From Bacteroidota bacterium (GTDB lineage: Bacteria > Bacteroidota > Bacteroidia > Chitinophagales > Chitinophagaceae), in contig JAPLEI010000092.1 in the NCBI GenBank assembly GCA_026391195.1, positions 1-37,605 of the forward strand: a DNA stretch of 37,605 bases, given 5' to 3'. Numbering within the stretch: the stretch's first letter is position 1; each line of letters starts with the position of its first letter. Below, one piece after another: positions 9,118 to 18,111 of the stretch. Made by a program: the position numbers and the translations under genes. The notes under the pieces were generated by a model. That model ran no database searches, was not told the origin of the DNA, and saw only the letters and a program-made list of their open reading frames with translations.

Positions 9118-9147
9118 AAAAAAAGGGGCTTTAGGGCCCCTTTTTTT
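9118..9147. terminator. Bidirectional intrinsic terminator between uvrC and gldN
   Basis: A7 (9118-9124), then GGGGC (9125-9129), a six-base loop TTTAGG, GCCCC (9136-9140) and T7 (9141-9147). The A and T tracts are symmetric, so the element reads as a Rho-independent terminator on both strands. It lies between the convergent uvrC and gldKLMN units and is 20 bp from the gldN stop. Confidence 0.9.
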
Positions 9148-9167
9148 ATATAAATATTATGATTTTT

Positions 9168-10210
9168 TTAGTATTGCCAAAGGTCTTGCTCAAAGTTAAA
9201 AATTCGAGTCTTGATATTCTCCCCTTCATACAAGCGCATCAGTTTACTATTTCCGGCAATCTGAAGGAGGTCTATGTTTTTAGGGTTATTGGCACTGGAT
9301 TTGGTGATATAACTACTAAAATATCTGCTCTCGAATAGCTCCTCCCAGGTCATTCGGCTGGAAAAGTTTTTAGGATTGTACACGTCTATTTTGGCAAAGG
9401 TTTTGCGTAAATCGGGATAATAGAGCCAGAACAGGGTAAACGGTTCAGAACGGCCCCCAACCAAACGCTTGGCAATGGGTGCGATACCAATGATGCGTGT
9501 GAATAGGCGACTCGCTTCTTTATCAAAAATAATTTGTTCTTTAATTCGGAAGGTATATACAGAATCAAAGGAGAAAAGTGGCTTATACGTTACTTGCTTT
9601 TTCTTTATACCACCATTTTCCAAATCCGGTACATCCACCGTATCTAGTCCACCATTCACAATGGATCGAATTTTATCCGAGGTATAAGGACGGGTAAACA
9701 TATCATCATCAAAGGCAGTTATCGAATCAAATTGAATGGCATTTACCAATATCGAAAAGAATCGACGGTCTCCATTGTCATCCGTTCCGGGATAATTGAA
9801 AGACTGGTTCATTTTTTCACGGGCATCAATTTCACGCCAGATGAATTCACTCCACATGTTGTCATCTTCCCGCAGATGTTCATATTCCAATGGCTTACGA
9901 TCTCTGTTTTGGCTCCGGTCGGTAGCAAAAGCATTTCTGAGTGAAATTTCTGGTTTTGAAATAGCACTGGTTGTGTCGCGGCGGCTTGGGGAGCACCCTT
10001 TTTATTTTTGGCAGCCGTACCAGCCTTTGCAGCGGGAGCAGCAGTAGTTGGTGCAGCTGTTTTGGGAGCAGGTTGAGCAGCCGGGGGCTGAGCAGCAGGA
10101 GTAGTAGCAGGAGTAGTAGCTGGTTTTTTACCATAACCCGATTGAGCAATAGACTGAAAGCCTAATCCCATACCGGCTAAAAACATTCCTGCAAACAGCA
10201 GCTTTTTCAT
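9168..10210 (-). pseudogene. gldN: GldN, T9SS/gliding component, split by an apparent one-base deletion
   Basis: GldN is a periplasmic partner of GldK in the T9SS ring. The start is ATG 10210, 7 bases after the gldM stop. Signal peptide MKKLLFAGMFLAGMGLGFQS is followed by an Ala/Pro/Thr linker and TQPVLFQNQK, but this frame then runs into non-GldN sequence and stops at 9809. The conserved remainder is in the -1 frame and ends at 9168: SLRNAFATDRSQNRDRKPL, EYEHLREDDNMWSEFIWRE, IDAREKMNQSFNYPG and the C-terminus FNFEQDLWQY. No ATG opens that second frame. The best join is at the A4 run of the coding strand (plus-strand TTTT 9954-9957): one extra A would read VLFQKPEISLRNAF and give a normal-length protein of about 346 residues. 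This is either a true frameshift or a sequencing/assembly error. The intact partner genes and the well-kept second half favour an error or a very recent mutation. Confidence 0.85.
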
Positions 10211-10217
10211 AAAGATA

Positions 10218-11783
10218 TTATTGTAGCGTAAATGAAATATTTTGATCGAGTTTACGGGTTCCATCAGGCCCTAGTACTTTGATTTCATCAATAATAATAG
10301 TGGTACCATCTCTGCACATTTTCAAATATTGTTTGGCTTCTTCATTAAAGTAAGGTCCCCCTGTGTGTGGTACAAATTTCAGTTCCGGAAACCCTCTCCC
10401 GGTGAATACCATTGTAAATTCGATTACCTTATATTTTACTCCTTCAAAAACAAAGTCTTTTAAATCAGCCCCAACTCCCAATTGCGCTTTAAAAAAGTTC
10501 GCAGGAACTGGTCCTCCAGCCTTACTACCTACAGTGGCGAGTGGATCTGGTGTTTTTTTGATTGGGATAGTCAACTTTTGTGTATTCTTACCATCGGTAG
10601 CTATTACAGTTGCCACTCCTGTATTAGAACAAGTAACCATATATTGTCCGGGGCCGACTTTAGTTCCAGTTACAGCTGTACCTGAGGAACCTGAGAAAGT
10701 CACATTTACTTTTTCAGCTCCACTACCGCCACCACCAGTTATACTTAACGGATTTTCTAATCCGGCATAAAAAACACGGGTTTTATCTGTGGAAACAACG
10801 AGTCCACTCGGCGTACCCACCGAATATTTAACTTCTTTTTCAACAGAAGAAGCAGATCCATCCGGCTTTTTAAAATCAATTCTTACTTTTTTAGTAAAGG
10901 CGCCGGGTTCGGAGGCGGTAATCTTATATTCGCCAGCTCCGTCTTTAACAGGAACCGATCTGCCATCAATGGTAATATTAGGTTGTGCATTTTTACTAAA
11001 TGCGCCGATACCTGCAGTAATAATTAATTCCTCCCCTTGCATCAGATAGCGAGTGTCTGCCTGGGCAAAAGCCTGAAACTCATCATAGATAATTTCAACT
11101 TCTCCAATTTCCTTATGGCAGTATTCTACCACTTGTGCTTCCGAATTTCTTACATCATTCTGGAGTTTACTCAAAATGGTGATAGCAGCAATGGCTGGCG
11201 TCATATGAAAATAGTGGAAAGCCCAATCATCTTTTCCAGCTTTATTATTGGTTTTTGGGATAGATAAATCAAGCGGGAGATTTTTTCCCACTTCTAATGC
11301 CAGCGTATCATCTATAGCGAGCAACTGAGTTTTAAATTCAGATAATTTTCTGAATAACTCTTTCCCTTTTCCCTTTCCCTCAGGTGGATCAGATACAAAT
11401 AAACGGGTGGGGGCATCCAAATCATCTTCCTTAAAAACCTCTTCACCTTCTTCATTCTTCTTCAATCCCGCTTCTTCCTTGAGCTCTTTTTTAAGGTTCT
11501 CTAGATAGGTGTATGTTTCATCGGCCAATTTCTTTGCCTGCTGTGCGCGGGGAAACCATATGCTAGCTTTCTCTCGCGTAACCGGATCATCCATCTTTCT
11601 CTTAAAAGAATTAAATATATCAGCATTCTTTTTTTCGATAATGCCCGTAGCCGACTGAAGACTATTGTCAACCGTTTTAAATGCGTTCAAAATTTCTGCC
11701 GAAACATTCAGTGCCAACAGTGCGGTAAGCACCAGGTACATAATGTTGATCATCTTCTGCCTCGGCTCTTTAGGTAGTGACAT
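10218..11783 (-). CDS. gldM: GldM, T9SS/gliding motor subunit
   Basis: An inner-membrane protein of the T9SS motor. With GldL it converts proton motive force into rotation and energises secretion and gliding. The protein is 521 residues. The N-terminus MSLPKEPRQKMINIMYLVLT and the following ALLALNVSAEILNAFKTVD form the single conserved transmembrane helix (about residues 12-32) used in the GldLM complex. A long helical periplasmic section (about 35-220) is followed by beta-sandwich domains rich in Gly and Val (VKVKDGAGEY-like and GGGGSGAEKVNVTFSG segments). The C-terminal domain ends TIIIDEIKVLGPDGTRKLDQ, typical of GldM. It lies 51 bp after gldL and 7 bases before the gldN start, consistent with one operon. 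Confidence 0.96.
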   Translation of the reverse strand: MSLPKEPRQKMINIMYLVLTALLALNVSAEILNAFKTVDNSLQSATGIIEKKNADIFNSFKRKMDDPVTREKASIWFPRAQQAKKLADETYTYLENLKKELKEEAGLKKNEEGEEVFKEDDLDAPTRLFVSDPPEGKGKGKELFRKLSEFKTQLLAIDDTLALEVGKNLPLDLSIPKTNNKAGKDDWAFHYFHMTPAIAAITILSKLQNDVRNSEAQVVEYCHKEIGEVEIIYDEFQAFAQADTRYLMQGEELIITAGIGAFSKNAQPNITIDGRSVPVKDGAGEYKITASEPGAFTKKVRIDFKKPDGSASSVEKEVKYSVGTPSGLVVSTDKTRVFYAGLENPLSITGGGGSGAEKVNVTFSGSSGTAVTGTKVGPGQYMVTCSNTGVATVIATDGKNTQKLTIPIKKTPDPLATVGSKAGGPVPANFFKAQLGVGADLKDFVFEGVKYKVIEFTMVFTGRGFPELKFVPHTGGPYFNEEAKQYLKMCRDGTTIIIDEIKVLGPDGTRKLDQNISFTLQ

Positions 11784-11834
11784 GTTGCTTTATAATTTAA
11801 TAGTCACGATAAATGGGTTTTTCATTCAATTCAA

Positions 11835-12596
11835 TTAACGGCCCTGCATTGCAGTGAGCATGTTACCGTATAATTGATTCAACTTGCCAAGGTTGCTGGA
11901 TAAAGCGGCAATTTGATCTTTTGCCTTCATGGCATCATCGGCACTACTTGCCATGGCTGAAGAAGCCTGGGCCAGTTTACCATAGAATTCATTCATGGCT
12001 TTGAGGTTATTATTACCTTCCTGTAACTCCAACTGATACACTGTATTTAGGGAATTCAGGTTCTTAGTAAGCGACTGCATCTGCACATGAAATTCTTTGG
12101 TACTATCGGAAGCACCATGGAATCCGGCGAGCGACATAGAAGCAGTGTTGGCTGCATCTTTTATAGAAGACAATGCAACGGTTGCCTCTTTAGTTTTATT
12201 AGAAAAATCGCCTGTACTTTTTACCACGTCGCTGATATCCGACATCTGAGAAACCGTATTCTCCAGTTTTTGAAATCCGGTACCCAATTTGGTTAGGGTA
12301 GCTGGCGTAATTTCGGCATCGCTTAACATTTTTTCCATGGAAGCCAAGGCCTTATTACCGCTAGCTGGTTTTACGTGCTCCACTTCGGGATGCTCATCGA
12401 TATAGGGGAAGATTACGTAGAATACCCCATAGGTTAAAAATATCAGGGCTTCAACGGTTAATCCGATTTTAAGCATGATATCTGCGATGGGTGTATGCAA
12501 TAATTTTTGCAAGGCACCATAAATTACTACTGCTGCTGCCAGAGACACGAATACATCTAGCCATTTGTTAACCTTTGCTGGAATTTTTGCTGACAT
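11835..12596 (-). CDS. gldL: GldL, T9SS/gliding motor subunit
   Basis: The proton-channel partner of GldM in the T9SS motor, located in the inner membrane. The protein is 253 residues. Two transmembrane helices lie near the N-terminus: KWLDVFVSLAAAVVIYGALQ (about 11-30) and IADIMLKIGLTVEALIFLTY (about 37-57), the latter containing the Glu (EALIF) that family studies regard as important for proton-driven function. The remainder is a long cytoplasmic helical, probably coiled-coil region (KLGTGFQKLENTVSQMSDIS to LNQLYGNMLTAMQGR). It is 60 bp downstream of gldK; that gap contains a small perfect hairpin (12619-12633). Confidence 0.96.
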   Translation of the reverse strand: MSAKIPAKVNKWLDVFVSLAAAVVIYGALQKLLHTPIADIMLKIGLTVEALIFLTYGVFYVIFPYIDEHPEVEHVKPASGNKALASMEKMLSDAEITPATLTKLGTGFQKLENTVSQMSDISDVVKSTGDFSNKTKEATVALSSIKDAANTASMSLAGFHGASDSTKEFHVQMQSLTKNLNSLNTVYQLELQEGNNNLKAMNEFYGKLAQASSAMASSADDAMKAKDQIAALSSNLGKLNQLYGNMLTAMQGR

Positions 12597-12618
12597 TGTA
12601 TTTGATTTTTTAAGTGGT

Positions 12619-12633
12619 AACCCCCTGGGGGTT
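12619..12633. other. Small perfect hairpin between gldK and gldL
   Basis: AACCCC (12619-12624), CTG, GGGGTT (12628-12633) is a perfect 6-bp stem with a 3-base loop. No T tract follows on the minus (transcribed) strand, so it is more likely an mRNA processing or stability element inside the gld operon than a full terminator. The role is inferred. Confidence 0.45.
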
Positions 12634-12656
12634 GGATATTGGTTTTGTTTATTTAA

Positions 12657-13934
12657 TTATTTTTTTTGAGGGGCCAGATCAATTACAGTTCTGAATCCTA
12701 TATATGATTTAGCGGTATCCTGGTATTCGTAATTACGGGTACTAACTTGCAAGTAAAAAGCAATGTCTTTCCAACTTCCTCCGCGCACAACTTTGCGCTT
12801 CTCACGCGGGCGGTCGGTGTCTTTTGCTTCATACCGGATATCAGGACTTAAATCCGACATCAGGTTGTAGGCACCTTCGTAGAAATAGGAGCCCGTCCAC
12901 TCAGCCACATTTCCAGACATATTAAATAAACCATATTGGTTTGGCCAGTAAGCATCCACTGGAACGGTATAGAAGCCACCATCTTCGATATAATTACCAC
13001 GGCCCGGTTTGAAATTGGCCAGTAAACAACCTTTTTTGTTTCTCAAATAGGGATTACCCCAAGGGAACATAGAATTGGTGAGGCCCCCGCGAGCGGCATA
13101 TTCCCACTCACTTTCGCTGGGTAGCCGATAATCAGCATCCTGCAACATTTTCTTCGTTTCGAGGTATGCATTTTGATAATGCGTTCTCCAGTGACAAAAA
13201 GCTACTGCCTGCTTCCAGGTTACGCCAACCACTGGGTATTTACCAAAGGATGGGTGCGAAAAATATCTTTTGGTCATCGGCTCATTATAAGAATAAGAGA
13301 AATCTCTCATCCATACAAGGGTGTCCGGATAAATCGGCTCATCTCTTCTGATAATAAAATTGCTTCTGTATAATCCGGCATTTTCGCGTTTAGCAGCCGT
13401 AGCCAGATCGTAAAACTCTACCCGATACATGATTTTACTGGGGTCGATTTCTGGTCTTCCATATAAACGGTTATCAGGAGCCAGGTTCAGTTCATTCAAC
13501 TTTTCAATGGTATTGCGGTCTAATTTTACGGTCAACATCTTTTTCCAATCTACCGCAGAGGTATCATTGGCTTTATTAATGCCGGGCCCAAATAAAATTT
13601 TATAAATCAGGGAGTCGCGGGTCCAGTTTACAAACAGACGATACTGGTCGTTGGAAATTTCGGTTTTATCCATCCAGAATCCCGGGATAGATACCTGACG
13701 GTTGCGGGATATATAGTTATAGCTAACATCCTCGTCGCTAGGGCCCATGTGGAAGGTTCCCGGTGGAATATATACCATATTCAATGGGGGCCCCATAGTT
13801 GGCCGGGTAGTAGACGCTACTCCGCGCAATTGACCATCATTGATCAATTTTCCTTTTGACTTACCGCCCAATGTGCAGGAAACTAGGGCAAGCGTAATCA
13901 AAACATAAACCGAATGTGTTATATATCCTTTCAT
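12657..13934 (-). CDS. gldK: GldK, T9SS/gliding lipoprotein
   Basis: An outer-membrane-associated lipoprotein that forms the periplasmic ring of the T9SS with GldN. The protein is 425 residues. The signal peptide ends LITLALVSC with the lipidated Cys at residue 20. The rest is a formylglycine-generating-enzyme-like (SUMF1/FGE-sulfatase) domain used structurally: MVYIPPGTFHMGPSDEDVSY, PGFWMDKTEISNDQYRLFV, YPVVGVTWKQAVAFCHWR, YRLPSESEWEYAARGG, FNMSGNVAEWTGSYF and KRKVVRGGSWKDIAFYLQV. It is the first gene of gldKLMN. The upstream gap of 186 bp should hold the operon promoter, though I see no clear minus-strand TAnnTTTG match there. GldJ, a close paralog, is the main alternative, but the following gldL-M-N order identifies GldK. 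Confidence 0.96.
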   Translation of the reverse strand: MKGYITHSVYVLITLALVSCTLGGKSKGKLINDGQLRGVASTTRPTMGPPLNMVYIPPGTFHMGPSDEDVSYNYISRNRQVSIPGFWMDKTEISNDQYRLFVNWTRDSLIYKILFGPGINKANDTSAVDWKKMLTVKLDRNTIEKLNELNLAPDNRLYGRPEIDPSKIMYRVEFYDLATAAKRENAGLYRSNFIIRRDEPIYPDTLVWMRDFSYSYNEPMTKRYFSHPSFGKYPVVGVTWKQAVAFCHWRTHYQNAYLETKKMLQDADYRLPSESEWEYAARGGLTNSMFPWGNPYLRNKKGCLLANFKPGRGNYIEDGGFYTVPVDAYWPNQYGLFNMSGNVAEWTGSYFYEGAYNLMSDLSPDIRYEAKDTDRPREKRKVVRGGSWKDIAFYLQVSTRNYEYQDTAKSYIGFRTVIDLAPQKK

Positions 13935-13971
13935 TGTACAGATTGATTATTACTGTTATAAAATATCAAAA

Positions 13972-13984
13972 TGGCCAGTGGCCA
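13972..13984. promoter_or_regulatory. TGGCCA-N-TGGCCA element upstream of gldK
   Basis: TGGCCAGTGGCCA is two copies of a self-complementary hexamer separated by one base, 37 bp upstream of the gldK ATG. It could be an operator or a hairpin in the gldK leader. This rests on the symmetry alone; I do not recognise it as a known site. Confidence 0.25.
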
Positions 13985-14120
13985 GATTGTTTTTATTTGT
14001 TTTTATACCTACAATATGTTTGAGAACTAAGTAAAAATTTTATCAGATAATCCTATTTATATGATACAATAAAAGGTGGTTTTGTGCTTAACTATGAGGG
14101 CAAATTACAGCAATCTTTTG

Positions 14121-16157
14121 TTACACATTTGCTAAAAACACCTCACAATTATCTACCGGTTGGCCGCATTGGTAGCTCTTACAATGGTAAAAGAGTACTT
14201 TTTCAGGCTCATCGGGCACATTTTTCCCGTTTAATAACGGAAAATTTAACAATTTAGTTTCTGTAACCTGAAGAATCTTATTGGGTACGTACTTTTTGAG
14301 CAAAGAGGGCAAAAAACGATACGCTTGCTGCCCAACCACGGCCCATTCCGCAATACCGGCCACTTCGGTTTGCAGCGTGATAGCCCAAACACCGAAAGAT
14401 CCCGGATACCGGGTTATGGAAGATGCCAGGGCATTTAATAAACCATGGGCCTGTTCTCTGTAAGCGGGCCGGTCGAATACAACGGATAAGTATTGAAGGT
14501 TGGCGGCCATCAAAGCATTACCACTGGGTACCGCCCCGTCGTAAATCTCTTTTTTCCGAATCACCACATCCGTTTGGTGGGTGCCGGTAAAAAAGAAAAA
14601 GCCGGTGGTTGCTTCCATAAATTCTTTCATCACCCTTTCCGTTAAGGCAAGGGCTTTTGTTAGATAGTTCTGCTCTCCGGTTACTTCCTGCAGGTATATA
14701 TAAGCTTGTATCAAAGCGGCATAATCATCCAAAAATGCCGATATCCTGCTTTTACCTAATTTATAGGTATGGTGCCAAGATCCATCGGATTGTTGAAATG
14801 CCCGTTCTAAAAATTGCAGATTATCTATTGCCAATCGTCGGTATTTTTCTTGGCCCGTGGCAGCATAGGCTGCCGTAAAAGCCCGATTGATAAGGGCATT
14901 CCATCCCAACAACACTTTGTCGTCTAATTGCGGACGAATTCTTTTTGCCCGCAATTCCTTCAGCTTCCGTAAACATCGGGAAAACCGATGCTCCCCCTCT
15001 TCTTTTGTCCATCCTTGTTGAATACTATATTCATCCCGCAGCATCCGCGACCAAAGAATATTTACCTCCTCCCAGTTTCCCGATGGCGTTACTTGAAAAT
15101 ATTCCTTAAACCAGGCCGCATCCTCCCCTAAAATATCTGTTATCTCATCTTGCGTCCAAGTATAATATTTCCCTTCTACTCCCTCACTATCGGCATCCAA
15201 TGCACTGCAATAGCCGTTTTCTCCATTTCCCAATTCATCCACCACAAACTGTAAGGTCTCTTCAATAACCCGGGCATATCGATCGTATCCGGTAACCTGA
15301 TAGGCTTCCGAAAGTATTATCACCAACAGGGCATTGTCGTAAAGCATTTTCTCGAAATGCGGCGCTTGCCACTGAATGTCGGTACTGTATCGTGAAAAAC
15401 CCCCACCCACTTGGTCGTATATCCCACCCAATAGCATTTTATCTAAACTAAGTATCACCTGATCCAATGCAGCCTGGTTTCCGGTAAAATGGTAATGCCT
15501 TAACAAAAAGCGCAAGGAAAAAGTCTGCGGAAACTTAGGGGCATTACCAAAACCACCCCAGCTGGTATCTGCTTGTTTCAGCAGCTGTTCTGCCATTAGT
15601 TGTTGGGTGGCAGGCAGAAATAATTCGGCGTTAACACCCGCCACGGCACCAAAAGAATTGGCATTTTGTAAATGCTGGGTAAGCTGGTCGGCCTGCTGAA
15701 TAATATCTTCCCGCTTTTGTTGAAAAAGCTGGTGAATTTGTATCAATACCTCCCGCCAGCTGGGCCGGTTAAATGCTGGTTTGGGAGGATAATAAGTACC
15801 CCCAAAAAAAGGCCTGCAGTCGGGCATAAGAAATACATTCAAGGGCCAACCACCGCTGCCGGTGATTGCTTGCACGGCATCCATATAAATATGATCTAGA
15901 TCTGGCCGCTCTTCACGATCGATTTTAATATTTACAAAAAATCGATTCATCAACTCAGCTGTTGCCGGATCTTCAAAACTCTCTCTTTCCATCACATGGC
16001 ACCAATGGCAGGCGGCATACCCAATACTAACCAGTATCGGCTTATTTTCATCCCGGGCTAAACCCAGTGCCTCCTCTCCCCAGGGATACCAGTTTACCGG
16101 ATTATGGGCATGTTGAAGCAGGTAAGGACTGGTTTCGTGAATGAGTGCATTAGCCAT
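14121..16157 (-). CDS. Thioredoxin-fold domain protein of the YyaL/SSP411 (DUF255) family
   Basis: A 678-residue full-length member of the YyaL/spermatogenesis-associated protein 20 family. The N-terminal thioredoxin-like DUF255 domain shows [20 protein letters not shown], then [16 protein letters not shown] with CxxC at residues 50-53, then [20 protein letters not shown] and [14 protein letters not shown]. The rest is an (alpha/alpha)6-barrel-like glycosidase fold: [64 protein letters not shown] and [15 protein letters not shown]. The biochemical function is not established. It lies 65 bp downstream of hemD on the same strand. No export signal is visible, so it is probably cytoplasmic. Confidence 0.95.
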   Translation of the reverse strand: MANALIHETSPYLLQHAHNPVNWYPWGEEALGLARDENKPILVSIGYAACHWCHVMERESFEDPATAELMNRFFVNIKIDREERPDLDHIYMDAVQAITGSGGWPLNVFLMPDCRPFFGGTYYPPKPAFNRPSWREVLIQIHQLFQQKREDIIQQADQLTQHLQNANSFGAVAGVNAELFLPATQQLMAEQLLKQADTSWGGFGNAPKFPQTFSLRFLLRHYHFTGNQAALDQVILSLDKMLLGGIYDQVGGGFSRYSTDIQWQAPHFEKMLYDNALLVIILSEAYQVTGYDRYARVIEETLQFVVDELGNGENGYCSALDADSEGVEGKYYTWTQDEITDILGEDAAWFKEYFQVTPSGNWEEVNILWSRMLRDEYSIQQGWTKEEGEHRFSRCLRKLKELRAKRIRPQLDDKVLLGWNALINRAFTAAYAATGQEKYRRLAIDNLQFLERAFQQSDGSWHHTYKLGKSRISAFLDDYAALIQAYIYLQEVTGEQNYLTKALALTERVMKEFMEATTGFFFFTGTHQTDVVIRKKEIYDGAVPSGNALMAANLQYLSVVFDRPAYREQAHGLLNALASSITRYPGSFGVWAITLQTEVAGIAEWAVVGQQAYRFLPSLLKKYVPNKILQVTETKLLNFPLLNGKNVPDEPEKVLFYHCKSYQCGQPVDNCEVFLANV

Positions 16158-16222
16158 AATATTAAAAATTGGCGGTAAAGGAAACCATTAAATAAAAGGA
16201 ATTTGCACGCCTTGGGCGAGAA

Positions 16223-17023
16223 TTATTTTTTTTTAACCAACAGCTGCTGCAAATATTCATCCAAAGCAGCTACCATACTTGGTTTTTTGGGGGCAGGCCC
16301 CTGAATATGTAACACGAGTCCCCGCTCTTCAACTGCCCGGGAAGTATTGCCGCCAAATGCGCCAATCAGGGTTCCGTTTTGGCGGAAATCCGGCAGGTTA
16401 TCGAATAAACTTGTTACTCCACTGGGGGTGAAAAAGCAAATAATATCGAATTCCCGAGAGCTGAGCACTTCTTTGATATCATTACTGATGGTCCTGTACA
16501 TAAATCCCAACTGGTATTCACAGGCATGTTGCTTTAGCCAATTCACAATCTCATTATCCTGCTGATTTTCACTGCACACATATAAAAAACGTTCACTTGC
16601 TTTATGCCGGTTGATGGCATCGAACAAGCTCTTGTTGGTTCCGTCTGAACCATAAAATACCTTGCGTTTCCGATAAAGTATGAATTTCTGTAAATAAAGG
16701 GCTACCGATTCGGTGATGCAAAAATATTTTGTATCGGCATGGATAGAAACTTTCATCTCTTCGGCCATCCGGAAAAAATGATCGATGGCATTTCTGCTGG
16801 TAAAAATTACCGCCGTAAACTGGGGGATATCAATTTTCTGCTTGCGGAATTCTTTAGAAGGGATGCCATCTAATTTAATAAATGGATGGAATACCAGATT
16901 TACGGGATACTTCTTCTCCAACTCAAAATAGGGAGATTTATCACTCTCCGGCCGAGGCTGTGATATTAAAATATGCTTAACACCTTTGCCACCTGCCGTT
17001 TGCTTAACCCCGGGTTTTGTCAT
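16223..17023 (-). CDS. hemD: Uroporphyrinogen-III synthase
   Basis: It cyclises hydroxymethylbilane to uroporphyrinogen III, with inversion of ring D, in the heme/siroheme pathway. The 266-residue protein matches the poorly conserved HemD fold: an N-terminal ISQPRPESDKSPYF segment, FTAVIFTSRNAIDHFFRMAE (the conserved FTSxNA motif), FCITESVALYLQKF, FLYVCSENQQDNEIVNWLK and DIICFFTPSGVTSLFDNLPD followed by IGAFGGNTSRAVEERGL. HemD is weakly conserved in general, but the motif order is convincing. It follows the DUF4271 gene by 27 bp, a pairing often seen in Bacteroidota, so the two are probably co-transcribed. hemW, another heme gene, lies just beyond on the opposite strand. Confidence 0.9.
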   Translation of the reverse strand: MTKPGVKQTAGGKGVKHILISQPRPESDKSPYFELEKKYPVNLVFHPFIKLDGIPSKEFRKQKIDIPQFTAVIFTSRNAIDHFFRMAEEMKVSIHADTKYFCITESVALYLQKFILYRKRKVFYGSDGTNKSLFDAINRHKASERFLYVCSENQQDNEIVNWLKQHACEYQLGFMYRTISNDIKEVLSSREFDIICFFTPSGVTSLFDNLPDFRQNGTLIGAFGGNTSRAVEERGLVLHIQGPAPKKPSMVAALDEYLQQLLVKKK

Positions 17024-17050
17024 ATCAACGCTTGCTAAAGTGTTGCGAAA

Positions 17051-18031
17051 TTACAGAAAACCAGCCAAATTTTTCATCACTAATTTATAAATCAGCAAAA
17101 GGGGTATGATTTCAACTGCCATTAAATATATAAAAAAGTGAAATGCGTTCAGGACAATCTTGTTTCGGAATAGGGCAAAAGAAACCAAATAACGATAAAC
17201 AAAAACCAGTATTATCAATAGCCACCCCACCGTAAAAGCTGCCTGAACCAGCGGCTGAGCCGAAAAAGCCACCAATAACAGTACCGGAATTAATAAAACA
17301 CCCAACATTTTATTCATCATAAATACAATAAATAGGTAAGAGCCCACCGCCTCCCTAGTATTAAATACCCATCCAGCAAACCGTAGAAAGAGAAATTTCC
17401 CCAGATAAAGCAGCATCAAAAAAATAACCGAACCCAGCCATAATCGCCAAAATTCACCCGTAAACCACTTGAAGTATGCAACAGCCAGTGTGATAAAAGT
17501 GGCAGTAATCATAAAAAACATCAGATTCATCAATAAAGAGGAAATCTGCTCTTGCAGCAACTGATCGCGTGTTTGCTTTTGGCGAAGGGAGGTTCGGAAA
17601 AAATAAATAAAGAGATTGTTCAAATACCGGGGAAAAGCCACCCGAATTAGTGCCAGTAGCAGTAATAATCCGGCAATCAGATAAAACAGTCTTTCTTTTC
17701 CAGAGGGTTCCCTAAAATCAATGATCCAATTATTAGCAGGAGCCTGCATTGGCAAAAATTTGTTTTCTAACAATTTACCATAAGGATTTGTATAGATTGG
17801 CGTATCGGAGGTTGCAAGCAACATACTATCCCTAAGCCGAATGCTATCCCGGACAAGCAATGAATCTTTTTTTACCGGCATTATTAGCTGACTATCTGCT
17901 GGCAACACTTGAGCAATCATCTTTTTTACAGAAGTGGAATCTTTGGCAGTCAAGCTATCGTTCTGAGCCATAGTCAGGATGGGAAGCCAGCAAAACAATC
18001 CCATAAAAAAATTAAAATTCAGCAGCCGCAT
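17051..18031 (-). CDS. DUF4271 integral membrane protein
   Basis: An integral membrane protein of about 326 residues, of unknown function, in the DUF4271 family. I chose ATG 18031 (MRLLNFNFFMGLFCWLPILT) over an upstream in-frame start at 18058 because it begins a clean signal peptide ending TMAQND. A Lys/Asp/Ser-rich periplasmic segment follows, containing repeats such as KKDSLLVRDSIRLRDSMLL. Then come about seven hydrophobic helices, including LFYLIAGLLLLLALIRVAF, LMNLMFFMITATFITLAVA, LWLGSVIFLMLLYLGKFLF and MLGVLLIPVLLLVAFSA. It is upstream of hemD with a short gap. The function is unknown; the link to heme synthesis is only positional. Confidence 0.88.
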   Translation of the reverse strand: MRLLNFNFFMGLFCWLPILTMAQNDSLTAKDSTSVKKMIAQVLPADSQLIMPVKKDSLLVRDSIRLRDSMLLATSDTPIYTNPYGKLLENKFLPMQAPANNWIIDFREPSGKERLFYLIAGLLLLLALIRVAFPRYLNNLFIYFFRTSLRQKQTRDQLLQEQISSLLMNLMFFMITATFITLAVAYFKWFTGEFWRLWLGSVIFLMLLYLGKFLFLRFAGWVFNTREAVGSYLFIVFMMNKMLGVLLIPVLLLVAFSAQPLVQAAFTVGWLLIILVFVYRYLVSFALFRNKIVLNAFHFFIYLMAVEIIPLLLIYKLVMKNLAGFL

Positions 18032-18111
18032 ACACGCAAATCTACAAATAGATAACAAGAATTCTGTACCCGGAAATTTTCGGGGGTTTCCCGTAGTTTT
18101 ACATTCGTTTT

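Noticed and set aside
9999..10004. T-AAA-AAG run in gldN considered as a programmed -1 frameshift site
   Set aside because: Re-pairing of the P-site tRNA would land on TAA, which is poor. A shift here would replace the Ala/Pro linker with CSPSRRDTTSA, and there is no supporting downstream structure. A simple deletion at 9954-9957 gives a better join.
9895..10165. Leu-rich and Ser/Cys-rich ORFs across the gldN linker on both strands
   Set aside because: They are other-frame readings of the Ala/Pro/Thr low-complexity linker of gldN and have no independent coding character.
14015..14022. TATGTTTG promoter-like motif on the plus strand upstream of gldK
   Set aside because: It matches TAnnTTTG, but no gene lies downstream on that strand and the nearest TTTG is 15 bases away. 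It is probably chance in AT-rich DNA.
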